From Lysobacter solisilvae (lineage in GTDB: Bacteria > Pseudomonadota > Gammaproteobacteria > Xanthomonadales > Xanthomonadaceae): a stretch of DNA of 64,000 bases. Made by a program: the position numbers and the translations under genes. The notes under the pieces were generated by a model. That model had not been told where the DNA came from, searched no databases, and worked only from the letters and a program-made list of their open reading frames with translations. Where the stretch lies: the NCBI RefSeq assembly GCF_016613535.2, contig NZ_CP071518.1, forward strand, positions 1,054,001 through 1,118,000. The letters run 5' to 3'. Shown in pieces: positions 30,829 through 40,493 of the stretch (its first letter is position 1; each line of letters begins with the position of its first letter).

Positions 30829-30858
30829 AAACGACAACGCCGCCCGGAGGCGGCGTTG
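30829..30858 (-). terminator. Terminator of cytochrome c5 gene
   Basis: A perfect 11-bp stem (ACAACGCCGCC at 30833-30843 with 30848-30858) has a 4-nt loop. On the minus strand it is followed by CGTTTCC. It lies 32 bp beyond the cytochrome stop codon. Confidence 0.75.
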
Positions 30859-30890
30859 TGATCGGCTGCGCGCGCGGACGCGCTGCGTGG

Positions 30891-31406
30891 TTACTTGATG
30901 TTGGCCAGCATCCAGTCGACCGTGGCCTTGACCTGCTCGTCGGTCAGCGCGGGGTTGCCGCCCTTGGCCGGCATCACGCCTGCCGAGCCGGTGAAGCCTT
31001 CGATGGCGTGCTTGTACAGCGTCTCCACCCCGGCGGCCTTGCGAGCGCCCATGCCGGCGGCGGTCAGGGTCGGCGCCCCGCCGGCACCGGAAGTGTGGCA
31101 GCCGGTGCACAGGTTGTTGAAGATCACCGAGCCGTCGGTCGTGCCGCCGTAGGCCACCTGGGCCGTGGCAGCCAGCGCGGCGGCCTTGACCGCTTCGGCC
31201 TGCTGGGCCGCGCCGGTGGCGCCGGCATACACCGCGCCGATCGGGGCGATGCGCGCCTGCGTCTGCGCGGCGGCGGCCGGGTGGACTTCGTGCGGCAGCT
31301 TCTGGTGCACGTAGTACGCACCGAGGATCAACCCCAGCGTGACCAGCATGAGGAAGCCGATCACCAGGGAGAATTTCTTGAGGAATTCGAGGTCGTAATT
31401 GCGCAC
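30891..31406 (-). CDS. Cytochrome c5 family protein, membrane-anchored
   Basis: The 171-residue protein has one N-terminal membrane anchor (about 13-34, SLVIGFLMLVTLGLILGAYYV), an Ala-rich linker and a class I c-type haem domain: LCTGCHTSGAGGAPTL (haem CxxCH) and GVMPAKGGNPALTDEQVKATVDWML, whose Met is the sixth ligand. This is the cytochrome c5 pattern (periplasmic electron carrier to terminal oxidases). A single haem site is present. It is a one-gene unit with its own terminator. Confidence 0.9.
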   Translation of the reverse strand: MRNYDLEFLKKFSLVIGFLMLVTLGLILGAYYVHQKLPHEVHPAAAAQTQARIAPIGAVYAGATGAAQQAEAVKAAALAATAQVAYGGTTDGSVIFNNLCTGCHTSGAGGAPTLTAAGMGARKAAGVETLYKHAIEGFTGSAGVMPAKGGNPALTDEQVKATVDWMLANIK

Positions 31407-31823
31407 GAGGACTTTCCTGGCCGCGCAGCCGGGAGGCCGCGCCTTACTGGGTCAAAGAGCGCGAATTATTCCAGAAGCGCCCCTTCGAAGCGAGCCGGCC
31501 GGTTTTCGGGGGGCGCGACGGGCCTGGGGAAGGTCTGGGGACGGCCTGCCGGTGAGGCCAGGGACCCTGAACCCGCGGACGGCGACCTCTCGGCCCCCAC
31601 CGGGGCAGGGGCGGGGCCGGCAAGGCCGGCCGGGATGGAGGCCTGGGCGGGCAAGGGGCGCGCAAACCCGAGGCACGGGCCGGGGTTCGTGTACTCAAAA
31701 AGGAACCCGGCGTCGCGCTCGAGCGCGCCATCGCCTCACCCGTGGAATTCCCGGCCAGGTTGAAACGCGCGCGCGCAATGACGGCGCCCCGATGGATCGG
31801 CGCTGCGGAATGGTGGGGGGGAA
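31407..31823. other. Intergenic region between cytochrome c5 and tRNA-Arg
   Basis: These 417 bp hold no gene I can support. The overlapping Pro/Arg-rich frames on both strands are typical of non-coding GC-rich DNA. The left end should hold the cytochrome promoter, and the right end the 3' trailer of the leftward tRNA. Confidence 0.5.
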
Positions 31824-31900
31824 TGGCGCGCCTGGAGGGATTCGAACCCCCGACCAATGGCTTCGGAAGCCACTACTCTATCCGGCTGAGCTACAGGCGC
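31824..31900 (-). tRNA. tRNA-Arg (anticodon CCG)
   Basis: The 77-nt sequence on the minus strand folds as a cloverleaf: acceptor GCGCCTG pairing with CAGGCGC, D arm GCTCAGCCGGATAGAGT, anticodon stem-loop GTGGC-TTCCGAA-GCCAT with anticodon CCG, and T arm GGGGGTTCGAATCCCTC. G73 and an encoded CCA end follow. It decodes CGG. No other tRNA is nearby. Confidence 0.95.
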
Positions 31901-32051
31901 GTGGTGTGCGGGACGCGGGGTCCGGCGCAGCGGTGAAACTGTATCACCCGCCCCGCAAAGGGCGGCCCGCAGGGTGCGGGGCGCGCATTCTAGCAGCCGA
32001 CGCTGCGCATGTCCGGCCCCTCGCACGCGGGCCGTCGCGGCGTTGCCGCCC

Positions 32052-33347
32052 TCATGCGGCCAGGCCGAGCGCACCGCGCAGCCAGCGCTTGAACGCGTCC
32101 GGCGGCATCGCCTGCGCGAACAGGTGCCCCTGGACGATGTCGCATCCGCGGTCGCGCAACGCCTGGAAGGTCGCCTCGTCCTCGACGCCTTCGGCGACCA
32201 CGCTCAAACCGAATCGGTGGGCCAGGTCGATGATCAGCCAGGTGATGTCCGCGCTGGCCGGGTCGGTGAGCAGCCCGGCGACGAAGGACTTGTCGATCTT
32301 CAGCTCGTCCGCCGGGATGTCCTTGAAGTAGGCCAGGCAGGAGTACCCGGTGCCGAAGTCGTCGATGGAGATGCGCACGCCCATCTCCCGGATCTGCGAC
32401 AGGATGGTGAAGCTGTGCTTCGGGTCGGCCACCAGCGAACGCTCGGTGATTTCGAGCACCAGCTGCACGTGGTCGCGGCCCCACAGGTGCAGCGCGTTCT
32501 CCACCAGTTCGGGCAGGTCGTGGCGGGTCACCATGGTGGCCGGCACGTTCACCGCCACCGACAGCGGGGCGCCGGTCCATTCGCCTGCCTGGCGCAGGGC
32601 GGTATTGAGTGCCCACATCGTCATCGTGCGGATCTGCCCGGTCTGCTCGGCCACCGGGATGAACAGGTCGGGCGCGATCGTGCCGCGCGCGCGGTGGTGC
32701 CAGCGCATCAACGCCTCGGCGCCGACGGGCACGCGGTCGCGGGCGCGCAGCTTGGGCTGGTAGTGCAGCGACAGCTCGCCGCGCTCGGGCGCGCCGACCA
32801 GTTCGATCTCCAGGTCCCACAGCTGTGACAGGCCGTTGTCGGTGTCGTGGTCGGGCGCGAACAGGCTGTGGTGGCCCAGCGCGCGCGCCGCCTCCAGGCT
32901 GATCTCGGCCTGGCGCAGCAGGAATTCGGCGTGCGTGGCGTGCATCGGGCATACGGCCGCGCCGGCGGTCACCGCCACCTTCACCCGCGTGTTGCCGGAC
33001 GCAAACGGCGTTTCGAGCAGGCGCAGCAGTTTCTGGATCGCCAGTTCGACGTGGCCCTTGTTCATCACCCGCGTCAGCAGCAGCGCGAAACGGTTGTCGC
33101 CGATGCGGGCCGCATAGTCCTGGCGGCGGGCCACGTCGCGCAGCTGCTGGGCCAGGTGCACCAGCACGCGGTCGCCGAAGTCGAAGCCGTGGGTGGCATT
33201 GATCCGCGCGAACGCGTCGATGTCGATCACCACCAGGCCCAGGTTGGTGCGCTGGTCGTTGGCCAGGCCGATGTGCCGGCGCAGCAGCGCGAGGAAGCTG
33301 CGCCGGTTGTGCAGGCCCGTGAGGTCGTCGTCGATGCCGGTGGACAT
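32052..33347 (-). CDS. Degenerate GGDEF plus intact EAL domain protein (c-di-GMP phosphodiesterase)
   Basis: The 431-residue cytosolic protein has a GGDEF fold (about 1-165) with DDDLTGLHNRRSF, but its active-site loop reads RIGDNRF instead of GGDEF, so cyclase activity is unlikely. The EAL domain (about 180-425) keeps the catalytic set: EALMRW, AVNVPATM, LEITERS, DDFGTGYS, KIDKSF, EGVED and QGHLFA. It should therefore hydrolyse c-di-GMP. It lies directly downstream of an HD-GYP-like gene on the same strand with a 21-bp gap, so the two are probably co-transcribed. Confidence 0.9.
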   Translation of the reverse strand: MSTGIDDDLTGLHNRRSFLALLRRHIGLANDQRTNLGLVVIDIDAFARINATHGFDFGDRVLVHLAQQLRDVARRQDYAARIGDNRFALLLTRVMNKGHVELAIQKLLRLLETPFASGNTRVKVAVTAGAAVCPMHATHAEFLLRQAEISLEAARALGHHSLFAPDHDTDNGLSQLWDLEIELVGAPERGELSLHYQPKLRARDRVPVGAEALMRWHHRARGTIAPDLFIPVAEQTGQIRTMTMWALNTALRQAGEWTGAPLSVAVNVPATMVTRHDLPELVENALHLWGRDHVQLVLEITERSLVADPKHSFTILSQIREMGVRISIDDFGTGYSCLAYFKDIPADELKIDKSFVAGLLTDPASADITWLIIDLAHRFGLSVVAEGVEDEATFQALRDRGCDIVQGHLFAQAMPPDAFKRWLRGALGLAA

Positions 33348-33368
33348 GCGGGTCGGCTCCGGTCCGCG

Positions 33369-34611
33369 CTAGTCCAGGAACAGTTCGGAGGGGTCGATGC
33401 CGTAGGCGCCCGGCGGCAGGCCCTTGTGCACGGTCAGCGGCTCGCCTTCGTGCTCGATCTCGCCCAGGTCGATCTCGCGGAATTTCGCCAGCGGCTTCTT
33501 GTCCACGTCCAGCAGCAGCATCACCCGCGGCCGCAGCCGCTTGAGGCTGTGGACCTCGGTCACCACGCCGACCTGCCCGTTCGACAGCTCCACCAGCGAG
33601 CCGGTCGGGTAGATCCCGCAGGACTGGATGAACTGCTCCACCAGTTCGGCCTGGAACAGCGTGCCGCGCTGCTGGTAGAGCTCGGCCACCGCTTCGTGCG
33701 GCGAGCGCCCGCGTGCGTAGGGGCGCAGGCAGGTCATCGCGTCGTAGCTGTCGACCAGGCCCATGATGCGGCCGAAGATCGGGATCTCGCTACCGCGCAG
33801 CCCGTTGGGATAGCCGCTGCCGTCGTGGCGCTCGTGGTGGGTGGCCACCATCTCGGCCAGGCCCGGCGGCAATTCGGGGTTGTGCACCACCAGGTCGAGC
33901 CCGTGCTGCACGTGGCGCCGGATCATCTCGGCCTCCTCCGAGGCCAGCGGTCCCTGCCGCGCGAGCAGTTCCAGCGGCACCTGCGTCATGCCGATGTCGC
34001 ACAGCAGACCGCCCAGCGCCAGGTTGCGGATCTCGTAGCGCTCCAGGCCCAGGTGCCGGCCGAAGCTGGCCGACCAGATCGCGCAGCCCATGGCGTGCTG
34101 GTAGGAATAGTTGTCGCGGCGCTTGAGTTCCTTGAGCCAGGCGAAGGCGGTGGGATTGCGCAGGATCGAGTCGATCATCGCGTCGACGCCGTCGCGCAGC
34201 TTGGCCAGGTCCAGCCGCAGGCCCTGGCGCAGGTCGTCCATCACTTCTTCCACGCACGAGGCCAGCGAGGCGTGCGCCCGGGTGGCCAGGCGCAGCTCGG
34301 TCTCCAGGTCGCTTTCGATGTCCCAAGGTGGTGCGGCGCAGCGCGGCCAGCTCCTCCTCGGCGCGCGCCACGCGCACGACCTCGGACTCTTCGATCACCA
34401 GGTAGCGCAGATCCGGCGCGCGGCCGGCGCTGATGTCGATCCACACGTGGCTGCACGCGCGCAGCAGCATGAAGATCTCCTCGTCGCGCGAGATCTTCAT
34501 GCCCTGGATCGGGAAGGGGATCTCGAGCCACGGGCGATCCAGGCGGCTGACGAACATGCCCTCGGTCACGCCCTGCACGCTGATCCGGACTTCCCGCCGG
34601 CTGATGTCCAT
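33369..34611 (-). pseudogene. DUF3391/HD-GYP-like protein, frame-shifted as read
   Basis: The N-terminal DUF3391 part ([23 protein letters not shown]...) and the HD-GYP part (EEVMDDLRQGLRLDLAKL...) are in different frames. Removing one base at 34322-34326 joins them into 413 residues. The observed TCCCAAGG would be TCCCAGG (CCAGG, a CCWGG site) if one A were extra. HHERHDGSGYPNG keeps the GYP motif, but the usual HD pair reads LLCDIGMTQ, so a metal-binding His and the following Lys are absent. Catalysis is doubtful even if the frame is intact; a c-di-GMP sensing role is possible. Confidence 0.85.
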
Positions 34612-34762
34612 CCCGTCCCCCCACGAGAGCGAGCTGCCTCCAGCGTATACCCCGTGCACCGCCCCGGAGCAATGGCACGGGGCGGCGGCGGCGTTCATCA
34701 GCCACAATGCGGCGGTCCGGCGTACCGCCCGCGATACCGACCTGATCCAGACCGACCGTTCC

Positions 34763-34814
34763 ATCCAGACCGATCATCCAGACCGATCATCCAGACCGAT
34801 CATCCAGACCGATC
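34763..34814. repeat. Four perfect 13-bp tandem repeats abutting the ubiA start
   Basis: ATCCAGACCGATC is repeated four times without change, with a degenerate copy at 34745. The array ends 5 bp before the ubiA ATG and occupies the place where a ribosome-binding site should be; none is visible. Copy number could vary by replication slippage. Confidence 0.9.
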
Positions 34815-34819
34815 ACGCC

Positions 34820-35722
34820 ATGAGCTATGAACGCTTCGAAGCCCCTTTCGTCCCGCCGTGGAAGGCCCGGTTGGCGCTGTACTGGGAGCTGGTGCGCGGC
34901 GACCGTCCGATCGGCTGGCTGCTGCTGCTGTGGCCGACCTGGTGGGGGCTGTGGCTGGCCGCCGGCGGCATGCCGCCGATCTGGACGCTGATCGTCTTCA
35001 GCCTCGGGGTCTGGCTGACCCGCTCGGCCGGCTGCGTGATCAACGACTACGCCGACCGCTGGCTGGACCCGCATGTCCAGCGCACCCAGGGACGCCCGCT
35101 CGCGCGCGGCGCGGTGAGCGGGCGCGAGGCGCTGCTCGTGTTCGCGGTGCTGATGCTGGTTGCGTTCGCGCTGGTGCTGACCCTCAACCGGCTCACCGTG
35201 TATCTCAGCTTCGCCGGCGTGGTGCTGGCGGCCAGCTATCCGTATCTCAAGCGCTACACCTACCTGCCGCAGGTGTACCTGGGCCTGGCCTTCGGCTGGG
35301 GTATCCCGATGGCGTTCGCGGCGATCCAGGGTGAAGTGCCGCCGCTGGCCTGGCTGCTGTACGCGGCCAACATCGCCTGGGCCACCGCCTACGACACCTG
35401 GTACGCGATGGTCGACCGCGACGACGACCTGCGCATGGGCAGCCGCTCCACCGCGATCCTGTTCGGCGAGATGGACCTGGTCGCGCAGGGGATCCTGTTC
35501 GCCCTGTTCGGCTATGCGTTGTTCCTGGTCGGCCGGCGCGCCGAACTGGGCGTGTACTACTGGGCCGCACTGGGGCTGGTCGCGGTCCTGGTCGCGTGGC
35601 AGTTCCATCTCGCACGCGGCCGTGACCGCGAAGGCTGCTTCAAGGCCTTCCTGCACAACCACTGGGTCGGCGCGACGGTGTTCGCCGGGATCGCGCTGGC
35701 GCTGGCCCTGCGCGGAAGCTGA
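34820..35722 (+). CDS. ubiA: 4-hydroxybenzoate octaprenyltransferase
   Basis: The 300-residue membrane prenyltransferase has eight or nine hydrophobic segments and both Asp-rich motifs of the UbiA family: [13 protein letters not shown] (NDxxDxxxD) and [31 protein letters not shown] opens the first segment. It attaches the polyprenyl tail to 4-hydroxybenzoate in ubiquinone synthesis. The start [18 protein letters not shown] is at 34820, right after the 13-bp repeats and without a clear Shine-Dalgarno site. The frame is open upstream, but no start there is supported. Confidence 0.95.
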   Translation: MSYERFEAPFVPPWKARLALYWELVRGDRPIGWLLLLWPTWWGLWLAAGGMPPIWTLIVFSLGVWLTRSAGCVINDYADRWLDPHVQRTQGRPLARGAVSGREALLVFAVLMLVAFALVLTLNRLTVYLSFAGVVLAASYPYLKRYTYLPQVYLGLAFGWGIPMAFAAIQGEVPPLAWLLYAANIAWATAYDTWYAMVDRDDDLRMGSRSTAILFGEMDLVAQGILFALFGYALFLVGRRAELGVYYWAALGLVAVLVAWQFHLARGRDREGCFKAFLHNHWVGATVFAGIALALALRGS

Positions 35723-35794
35723 AGACCGCTTATGCTCGGCCGGCCCGGCGGGGGCCGGGCGCGGTACTCACTTCAACGTTCCGGGGGAACACAC

Positions 35795-36001
35795 ATGAAG
35801 TCACTTGGCACCCTGCTGGTCATCCTTGGCCTGGGTTCGTTCGTGCTGAACATGCTGCAGATGGAATTCCGGCTGCTGGGCTGGATCGACAACTGGGGAC
35901 CGACGGCGGGCATCGCCATCCGCATCGGCCTGGTCGTGGTCGGCGCGGCGCTGTGGCTGATGGGCCGCAAGCGCGAAGCCGCGCAGCCCACCCAGTCCTG
36001 A
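35795..36001 (+). CDS. Small two-span membrane protein
   Basis: The 68-residue protein has two hydrophobic stretches (LGTLLVILGLGSFVLNML and IAIRIGLVVVGAALWLMG) joined by a short loop (QMEFRLLGWIDNWG), with a basic C-terminus. A GGGGGAA ribosome site precedes the ATG at 35795. It lies 72 bp after ubiA, separated by a GC hairpin. No function is known. Confidence 0.72.
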   Translation: MKSLGTLLVILGLGSFVLNMLQMEFRLLGWIDNWGPTAGIAIRIGLVVVGAALWLMGRKREAAQPTQS

Positions 36002-36012
36002 GCCGTACCGCG

Positions 36013-36049
36013 CGCGGCCCGTCCCCCAGCGGGCGGGCCGCGTGCGTTT
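36013..36049 (+). terminator. Possible terminator after small membrane protein
   Basis: A 9-bp stem (CGCGGCCCG at 36013-36021 with 36034-36042) encloses a 12-nt loop and is followed by TGCGTTT. The T tract is weak. Confidence 0.45.
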
Positions 36050-36143
36050 GACCGTTCCGGTGCATGTCCGGCGATGCCGCGCAGACGTCCATGCGCCTGC
36101 AGCCGTCGCCATCGATGCGCGGAATTCCCGAAGGAGCACGGTC

Positions 36144-37571
36144 ATGAGTCATGCCGCCGCCGCGCCGCCGGCCGATCGCCTCACCCGCCTGGCGCTGTCG
36201 TGCGCGGAGTTCGCACAACGCTGGTTTCCCGACGCCTGGGTATTCGCCGTGCTCGGACTGGTGCTGGTGGCAGTGGCCGCGCTGCTCGCAGGCGCGAGCC
36301 CGCAGGCCACCGCGCAGGGCTTCGGCAAGGGCTTCTGGAGCCTGGTGCCGTTCACCATGCAGATGGCGTTCGTGGTCATCGCGGGCTTCGTGGTGGCCAC
36401 CGCACCGCCGGTCGCACGCGTGATCGAACGCATCGCCGGATGGCCGCGCAGCGGACGGGGCGCGGTGGTGTTCGTGGCGCTGGCCAGCATGCTGACCTCG
36501 TTGCTGAGCTGGGGCTTCTCGCTGGTGTTCGCCGGCCTGCTGGTGCGCGCGCTCGGACGCCGGCGCGAGCTGGACATGGATTACCGGGCCGCCGGTGCGG
36601 CGGCCTACCTGGGCCTGGGCGCGGTGTGGGCGATGGGTTTGAGCTCGTCCGCGGCGCAGCTGCAGGCCAACCCCGCCAGCATGCCGCCCGGGCTGCTGGA
36701 GATCACCGGCGTGCTGCCCTTCACGCAGACGATCTTCCTGTGGCAGTCGTTGCTGCTCACCGCGGCTCTCATCACGGTATCGGCGCTGGTCGCCTGGCAC
36801 ACCGCGCCACGTGGCGCGCAGGCGGTGCGCGCGGCCGACTGCATTGGCGACATCGACCTGCCTGCCGCCTCTGTGCCGCGGCCGACGCGGCCCGGCGAAT
36901 GGCTGGAATACAGCCCGCTGCTGACCATCGCGGTGTCCCTGCTGGCACTGGGCTGGCTGGTGACCGAGTTCGCGGCCAAGCCGTGGACATCGGCGATCGC
37001 CGACCTCAACACCTACAACCTGCTCGGGCTGTCGCTCGGGCTGCTGCTGCACTGGCGGCCGCGCAGCTTCCTCGACGCGGTGACGCGCGCGGTGCCCGGC
37101 ACGGCGGGCGTGCTGCTGCAGTTTCCCCTGTACGGCGGCATCGCGATGATCCTGACCCAGGTCGCCGGCAGCGACGGCGCCACGCTCTCCCACCGCCTGT
37201 CGCAGCTGTTCGTGCAGGTCGCCTCGCAGGAAAGCTTCGCGCTGGTGATGGGCGTCTATTCGGCCGTGCTGGGCTTCTTCGTGCCCTCCGGCGGCGGCAA
37301 GTGGATCATCGAAGCGCCCTACGTGATGCAGGCGGCGAACGAATTGCGCGTGCACCTGGGCTGGGCCGTGCAGGTCTACAACGCAGCCGAGGCGCTGCCC
37401 AACCTGGTCAATCCGTTCTGGATGCTGCCGCTGCTGGGCGTGATCGGGCTGAAGGCGCGCGACATCGTCGGCTTCACCTTCATCCAGCTGCTCGTGCACA
37501 TCCCGCTGGTGCTGGGATTGCTGTGGCTGCTGGGGCTGACGCTGGAATACCGGCCGCCCGTCCTGCCCTGA
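36144..37571 (+). CDS. atoE: AtoE-type short-chain fatty acid transporter
   Basis: The 475-residue integral membrane protein has about a dozen hydrophobic segments, with SLLSWGFSLVFAGLLVRAL, FPLYGGIAMI and the conserved FFVPSGGGKWIIEAPYVM near residue 380, as in the AtoE/TIGR00366 family that takes up short-chain fatty acids such as acetoacetate or butyrate. AAGGAG lies 8 nt before ATG 36144. No ato catabolic genes are adjacent, so the substrate is inferred from family only. Confidence 0.88.
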   Translation: MSHAAAAPPADRLTRLALSCAEFAQRWFPDAWVFAVLGLVLVAVAALLAGASPQATAQGFGKGFWSLVPFTMQMAFVVIAGFVVATAPPVARVIERIAGWPRSGRGAVVFVALASMLTSLLSWGFSLVFAGLLVRALGRRRELDMDYRAAGAAAYLGLGAVWAMGLSSSAAQLQANPASMPPGLLEITGVLPFTQTIFLWQSLLLTAALITVSALVAWHTAPRGAQAVRAADCIGDIDLPAASVPRPTRPGEWLEYSPLLTIAVSLLALGWLVTEFAAKPWTSAIADLNTYNLLGLSLGLLLHWRPRSFLDAVTRAVPGTAGVLLQFPLYGGIAMILTQVAGSDGATLSHRLSQLFVQVASQESFALVMGVYSAVLGFFVPSGGGKWIIEAPYVMQAANELRVHLGWAVQVYNAAEALPNLVNPFWMLPLLGVIGLKARDIVGFTFIQLLVHIPLVLGLLWLLGLTLEYRPPVLP

Positions 37572-37756
37572 GCCTGCGTGGGGTCCGGCAACGTCGGATC
37601 GCCCCGGGGCGGCTGCGGCGCGCTCCGGCCCACCGTAAGGGTCACATCGCCACTGCGCGAGTGCAGCGTGAGCTGGCGGGACCGGCGTGCTAGCGTCCGC
37701 GAAGGATCGCCGCTGCCCCCTGGCGCGCGGCACGTCACGCTGCCAAGGAGTTCACG

Positions 37757-38608
37757 ATGCGCCACGCTGCCGGCCTGGCCGCCCTTGCCCTGATCGCCGT
37801 CGCCGTCGGCACGCCGGCCCGGGCCGCCGAAAGCTACGACAACTGCACGGGCTTCATCGATTCCCTCCCGGCCAGCATCAGCACCCAGGGCACGTGGTGC
37901 CTGCGGCACGCCTTGTTCACCAGCCAGGCCACGGGCGCGGCGATCAGCATCCTCACCGACAACGTCAGCGTCGACTGCAACGACTACCGCCTCAGCGGGC
38001 TGGGCGCCGGTGATGCGACCGAAGCCGTGGGCATCAACACGGGCCCCAGCCGGATCAGTGCAGCCGTGCGCAACTGCCGCGTGCAGGGCTTCAAGCACGG
38101 CGTGGTGCTGCATGGCAGCTTCCACCTGGTGGAGGACAACCGCTTCGAGGGCAATACGCAGACGGGCATCCTGGTCTCCGGCGCGGGCGCCATCATCCGG
38201 CGCAACCTGGTGGCCGATACCGGTGGCCGGCCCGCCGCGGGCGTCGCGCACGGGATCGACGCCGGACAGGCGAGGATCCACGACAACACGGTGACCGGCG
38301 TTTCGCCGATGGCCAACGCCGATGGCGACAGATTCCCGGTCGGCATCCAGTTGGGCCAGGGCGTGGCGCAGCGCAACCGCATCAGCGGGCTCGTCACCGC
38401 CGGCAGCCTGGGCATTGCCACCGGCATCCGCATGACCGGTTCGGCCGTCGCGCGCGACAACGCCGTGATCCAGGCGTCGGGCACGCACGGGTATGGCATC
38501 CGCGGTGGTGGCGCGGCGGTCAGCATCTGCCGCGAGAACGACCTGGTGGGCTTCCTGGACGACCTGGGCACGATCGACTGCCTGGCCTACGCCAACACCG
38601 ACCTCTGA
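37757..38608 (+). CDS. Secreted right-handed beta-helix protein, paralogue 1
   Basis: This 283-residue product has a signal peptide ending PARA, then the shared opening YDNCTGFIDSLPASISTQGTWCLR, followed by repeated NxI/NxV rungs (EDNRFEGNTQTGILVSG, RRNLVADTGG, HDNTVTGV, QRNRISGL, ARDNAVIQASG) that indicate a parallel beta-helix of the NosD/pectate-lyase type. Six Cys are conserved in all four neighbours (DNC, WCLR, DCN, NCRV, ICREN, DCLA). No catalytic residues were recognised. It is the first of four tandem copies, with a 13-bp gap to the next. Confidence 0.82.
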   Translation: MRHAAGLAALALIAVAVGTPARAAESYDNCTGFIDSLPASISTQGTWCLRHALFTSQATGAAISILTDNVSVDCNDYRLSGLGAGDATEAVGINTGPSRISAAVRNCRVQGFKHGVVLHGSFHLVEDNRFEGNTQTGILVSGAGAIIRRNLVADTGGRPAAGVAHGIDAGQARIHDNTVTGVSPMANADGDRFPVGIQLGQGVAQRNRISGLVTAGSLGIATGIRMTGSAVARDNAVIQASGTHGYGIRGGGAAVSICRENDLVGFLDDLGTIDCLAYANTDL

Positions 38609-38621
38609 CCGGACGGCCGAC

Positions 38622-39494
38622 ATGACCACGACTTCATTCCGCCTGTTGATGCTGGTCGCGCTGGCGTTTGCCGCGACCCCGCTGACGCCCGCGCGCGCGG
38701 CGCAGGACCACGACGGCTGCACCGGCTACATCGAGACCTTGCCGGCCAGCATCGGTACGCAGGGCACGTGGTGCCTGCGCAGCCACCTGTACACCAGCCA
38801 GGCCAGCGGCGCGGCGATCTCGGTGCTCACCGACAACGTCACCATCGACTGCGGCCACTTCCGCCTGAGCGGCTACGGCGCCGGCGTGGCGACCAATGCG
38901 ATCGGCATCACCACCGGCGCCAGCCGGCTCAACGCCACCGTCCGCCGCTGCCGAATCCAGGGTTTCAAGTACGGCGTGGTGATGTACGGAGCCAACCATC
39001 TGATCGAGGACAACCGCTTCGACGGCAACCGCTTCGTCGGCATCCACGCATCCGGTGATCACCCGGTGATCCGCAACAACGCCGTGATGAACACCGGCGG
39101 GCGCCCGGACGAGGAGGTGGCGTTTGCCATCAACGCCAACGCCGTTGGGGCCCGCGTGAGCGGCAACACCGTGCACGGTGTCCTCCCCACGGGCAACGGG
39201 TTTGGCGAGCGATATCCCCGCGGCATCTTTGCGGCCGGCCTGATCGAGGACAACCACGTGTCGGGGCTCGAGAAGGGCGGCAATGGCCACGCCTGGGGCA
39301 TCATCGGTACGGGGCGCTCGGTGATCCGCCGCAACACCATCGTGCAGGCGACGGCGACGGTGGGAATCGGCATCGCGGGCGGTGGCGCCTTCAGCGCTTG
39401 CCGCGACAACGACATCGTCAATTTCGAGAATGGCATCGCCACGGAAACCTGTGCGTTGGCCGGCAACAACATGTTCCTGGCCGGCGTGTTCTGA
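38622..39494 (+). CDS. Secreted right-handed beta-helix protein, paralogue 2
   Basis: The 290-residue protein has a signal peptide (ending ARA, then AQDHDGCTGYIETLP) and the same plan as its neighbours: GTQGTWCLRSHLYTSQASGAAISVLTDNVTIDCGHFRLSGYGAG, then helix rungs and a Cys pair near the end (SACRDN, ETCALAG). It has the most changed opening (HDGCTGY for YDNCTGF) and the longest C-terminus (NNMFLAGVF). It is intact as read. Function unknown. Confidence 0.82.
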   Translation: MTTTSFRLLMLVALAFAATPLTPARAAQDHDGCTGYIETLPASIGTQGTWCLRSHLYTSQASGAAISVLTDNVTIDCGHFRLSGYGAGVATNAIGITTGASRLNATVRRCRIQGFKYGVVMYGANHLIEDNRFDGNRFVGIHASGDHPVIRNNAVMNTGGRPDEEVAFAINANAVGARVSGNTVHGVLPTGNGFGERYPRGIFAAGLIEDNHVSGLEKGGNGHAWGIIGTGRSVIRRNTIVQATATVGIGIAGGGAFSACRDNDIVNFENGIATETCALAGNNMFLAGVF

Positions 39495-39630
39495 GCAGGC
39501 CTTCGCCGGCCTGGCAGGGTTCGTCGCCCACTGTCCGTCGCGGACCGTGGCCGCCACAGTTGGAAACCCGCGTTTGCGCTTGATGTGGCCGGCGGCATCC
39601 ATCGGCCATCAACCCAGGAGTCCTTGTTCG

Positions 39631-40480
39631 ATGAATCGTCCGCTGCGCCACCTGATGCTCGCCGTCGCCCTGCTCGGAGTCGTTCCTGCCGCGTGGGCCG
39701 CAGAAAGCTACGACAACTGCACCGGCTTCATAGACTCGCTACCTGCCACCGTGTCCACCCAGGGCACCCTGGTGCCTGCGTGGCCACCGGTTCACCAGCC
39801 AGCTTTCCGGCGCGGCCATCACCATCGGCGCCGACAACATCACCATCGACTGCAACGACTTCCGCCTTTCCGGGCTGGGCGCCGGCGCCGCGACGGAAGC
39901 GGTGGGCATCTCCGCCGGCGCCAGCCGCCACAACGCCATCGTGCGCAACTGCCGCGTCCAGGGCTTCAAGCGCGGTGTCGTGCTGTTCGGCGGCGGGCAC
40001 GTGGTCGAGGACAACCACCTCGACCTCAATACCTACAACGGCATCTACGTGACCGGCGACAGCATCGCGCGCGGCAACGTGGTCACCGACACGGGCGGAC
40101 GCCCCAACGAGGTCTACGCCGACGGCATCATCGCCATTGGACCAGGCGTGCAGGTGATAGACAACGCGATCCGTGGCGTGTCTCCGGCGGGCAACGTCGG
40201 CGGCGACCGCGCCGGCCGCGGCATCTACCTCAACGCCGGCCTGGCGCAGGGCAACCGGATCTTCGGCATTGTCGCCAGTGGGTCCCACGGCGCCGCAGGC
40301 ATCCAGCTGCTGGGCAAGACCATCGCGCGCGACAACCTGGTGCAGGCGCCGTCCGGCACCGCGGGCGCCGGCATCTCGGGCGCCGGCACCGACCTCAGCC
40401 TGTGCCAGGACAACACGGTCCAGGGATTCCTCAGCGGGATCGGCACCTGCCAGTTGGCCGGCGCCAATGGCGTGCAGTGA
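39631..40480 (+). pseudogene. Secreted beta-helix protein, paralogue 3, frame-shifted as read
   Basis: The signal peptide and opening (MNRPLRHLMLAVALLGVVPA..., ESYDNCTGFIDSLPATVSTQGT) are followed by a frame change. GGCACCCTGGTGCCTGCG stands where the sister copies read GGCACxTGGTGCCTGCG, so one C at 39767-39769 is extra. Removing it gives WCLRGHRFTSQLSGAAITIG and a 282-residue protein with all six Cys. The expected site is CCTGG (CCWGG). GGAG precedes ATG 39631. The downstream frame is intact and otherwise normal. Confidence 0.82.
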
Positions 40481-40493
40481 CGAGGGGGCCACG

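Noticed and set aside
31452..31857. Pro/Ala/Arg-rich frames between cytochrome c5 and the tRNA
   Set aside because: They overlap each other on both strands, one overlaps the tRNA, and none has a start signal.
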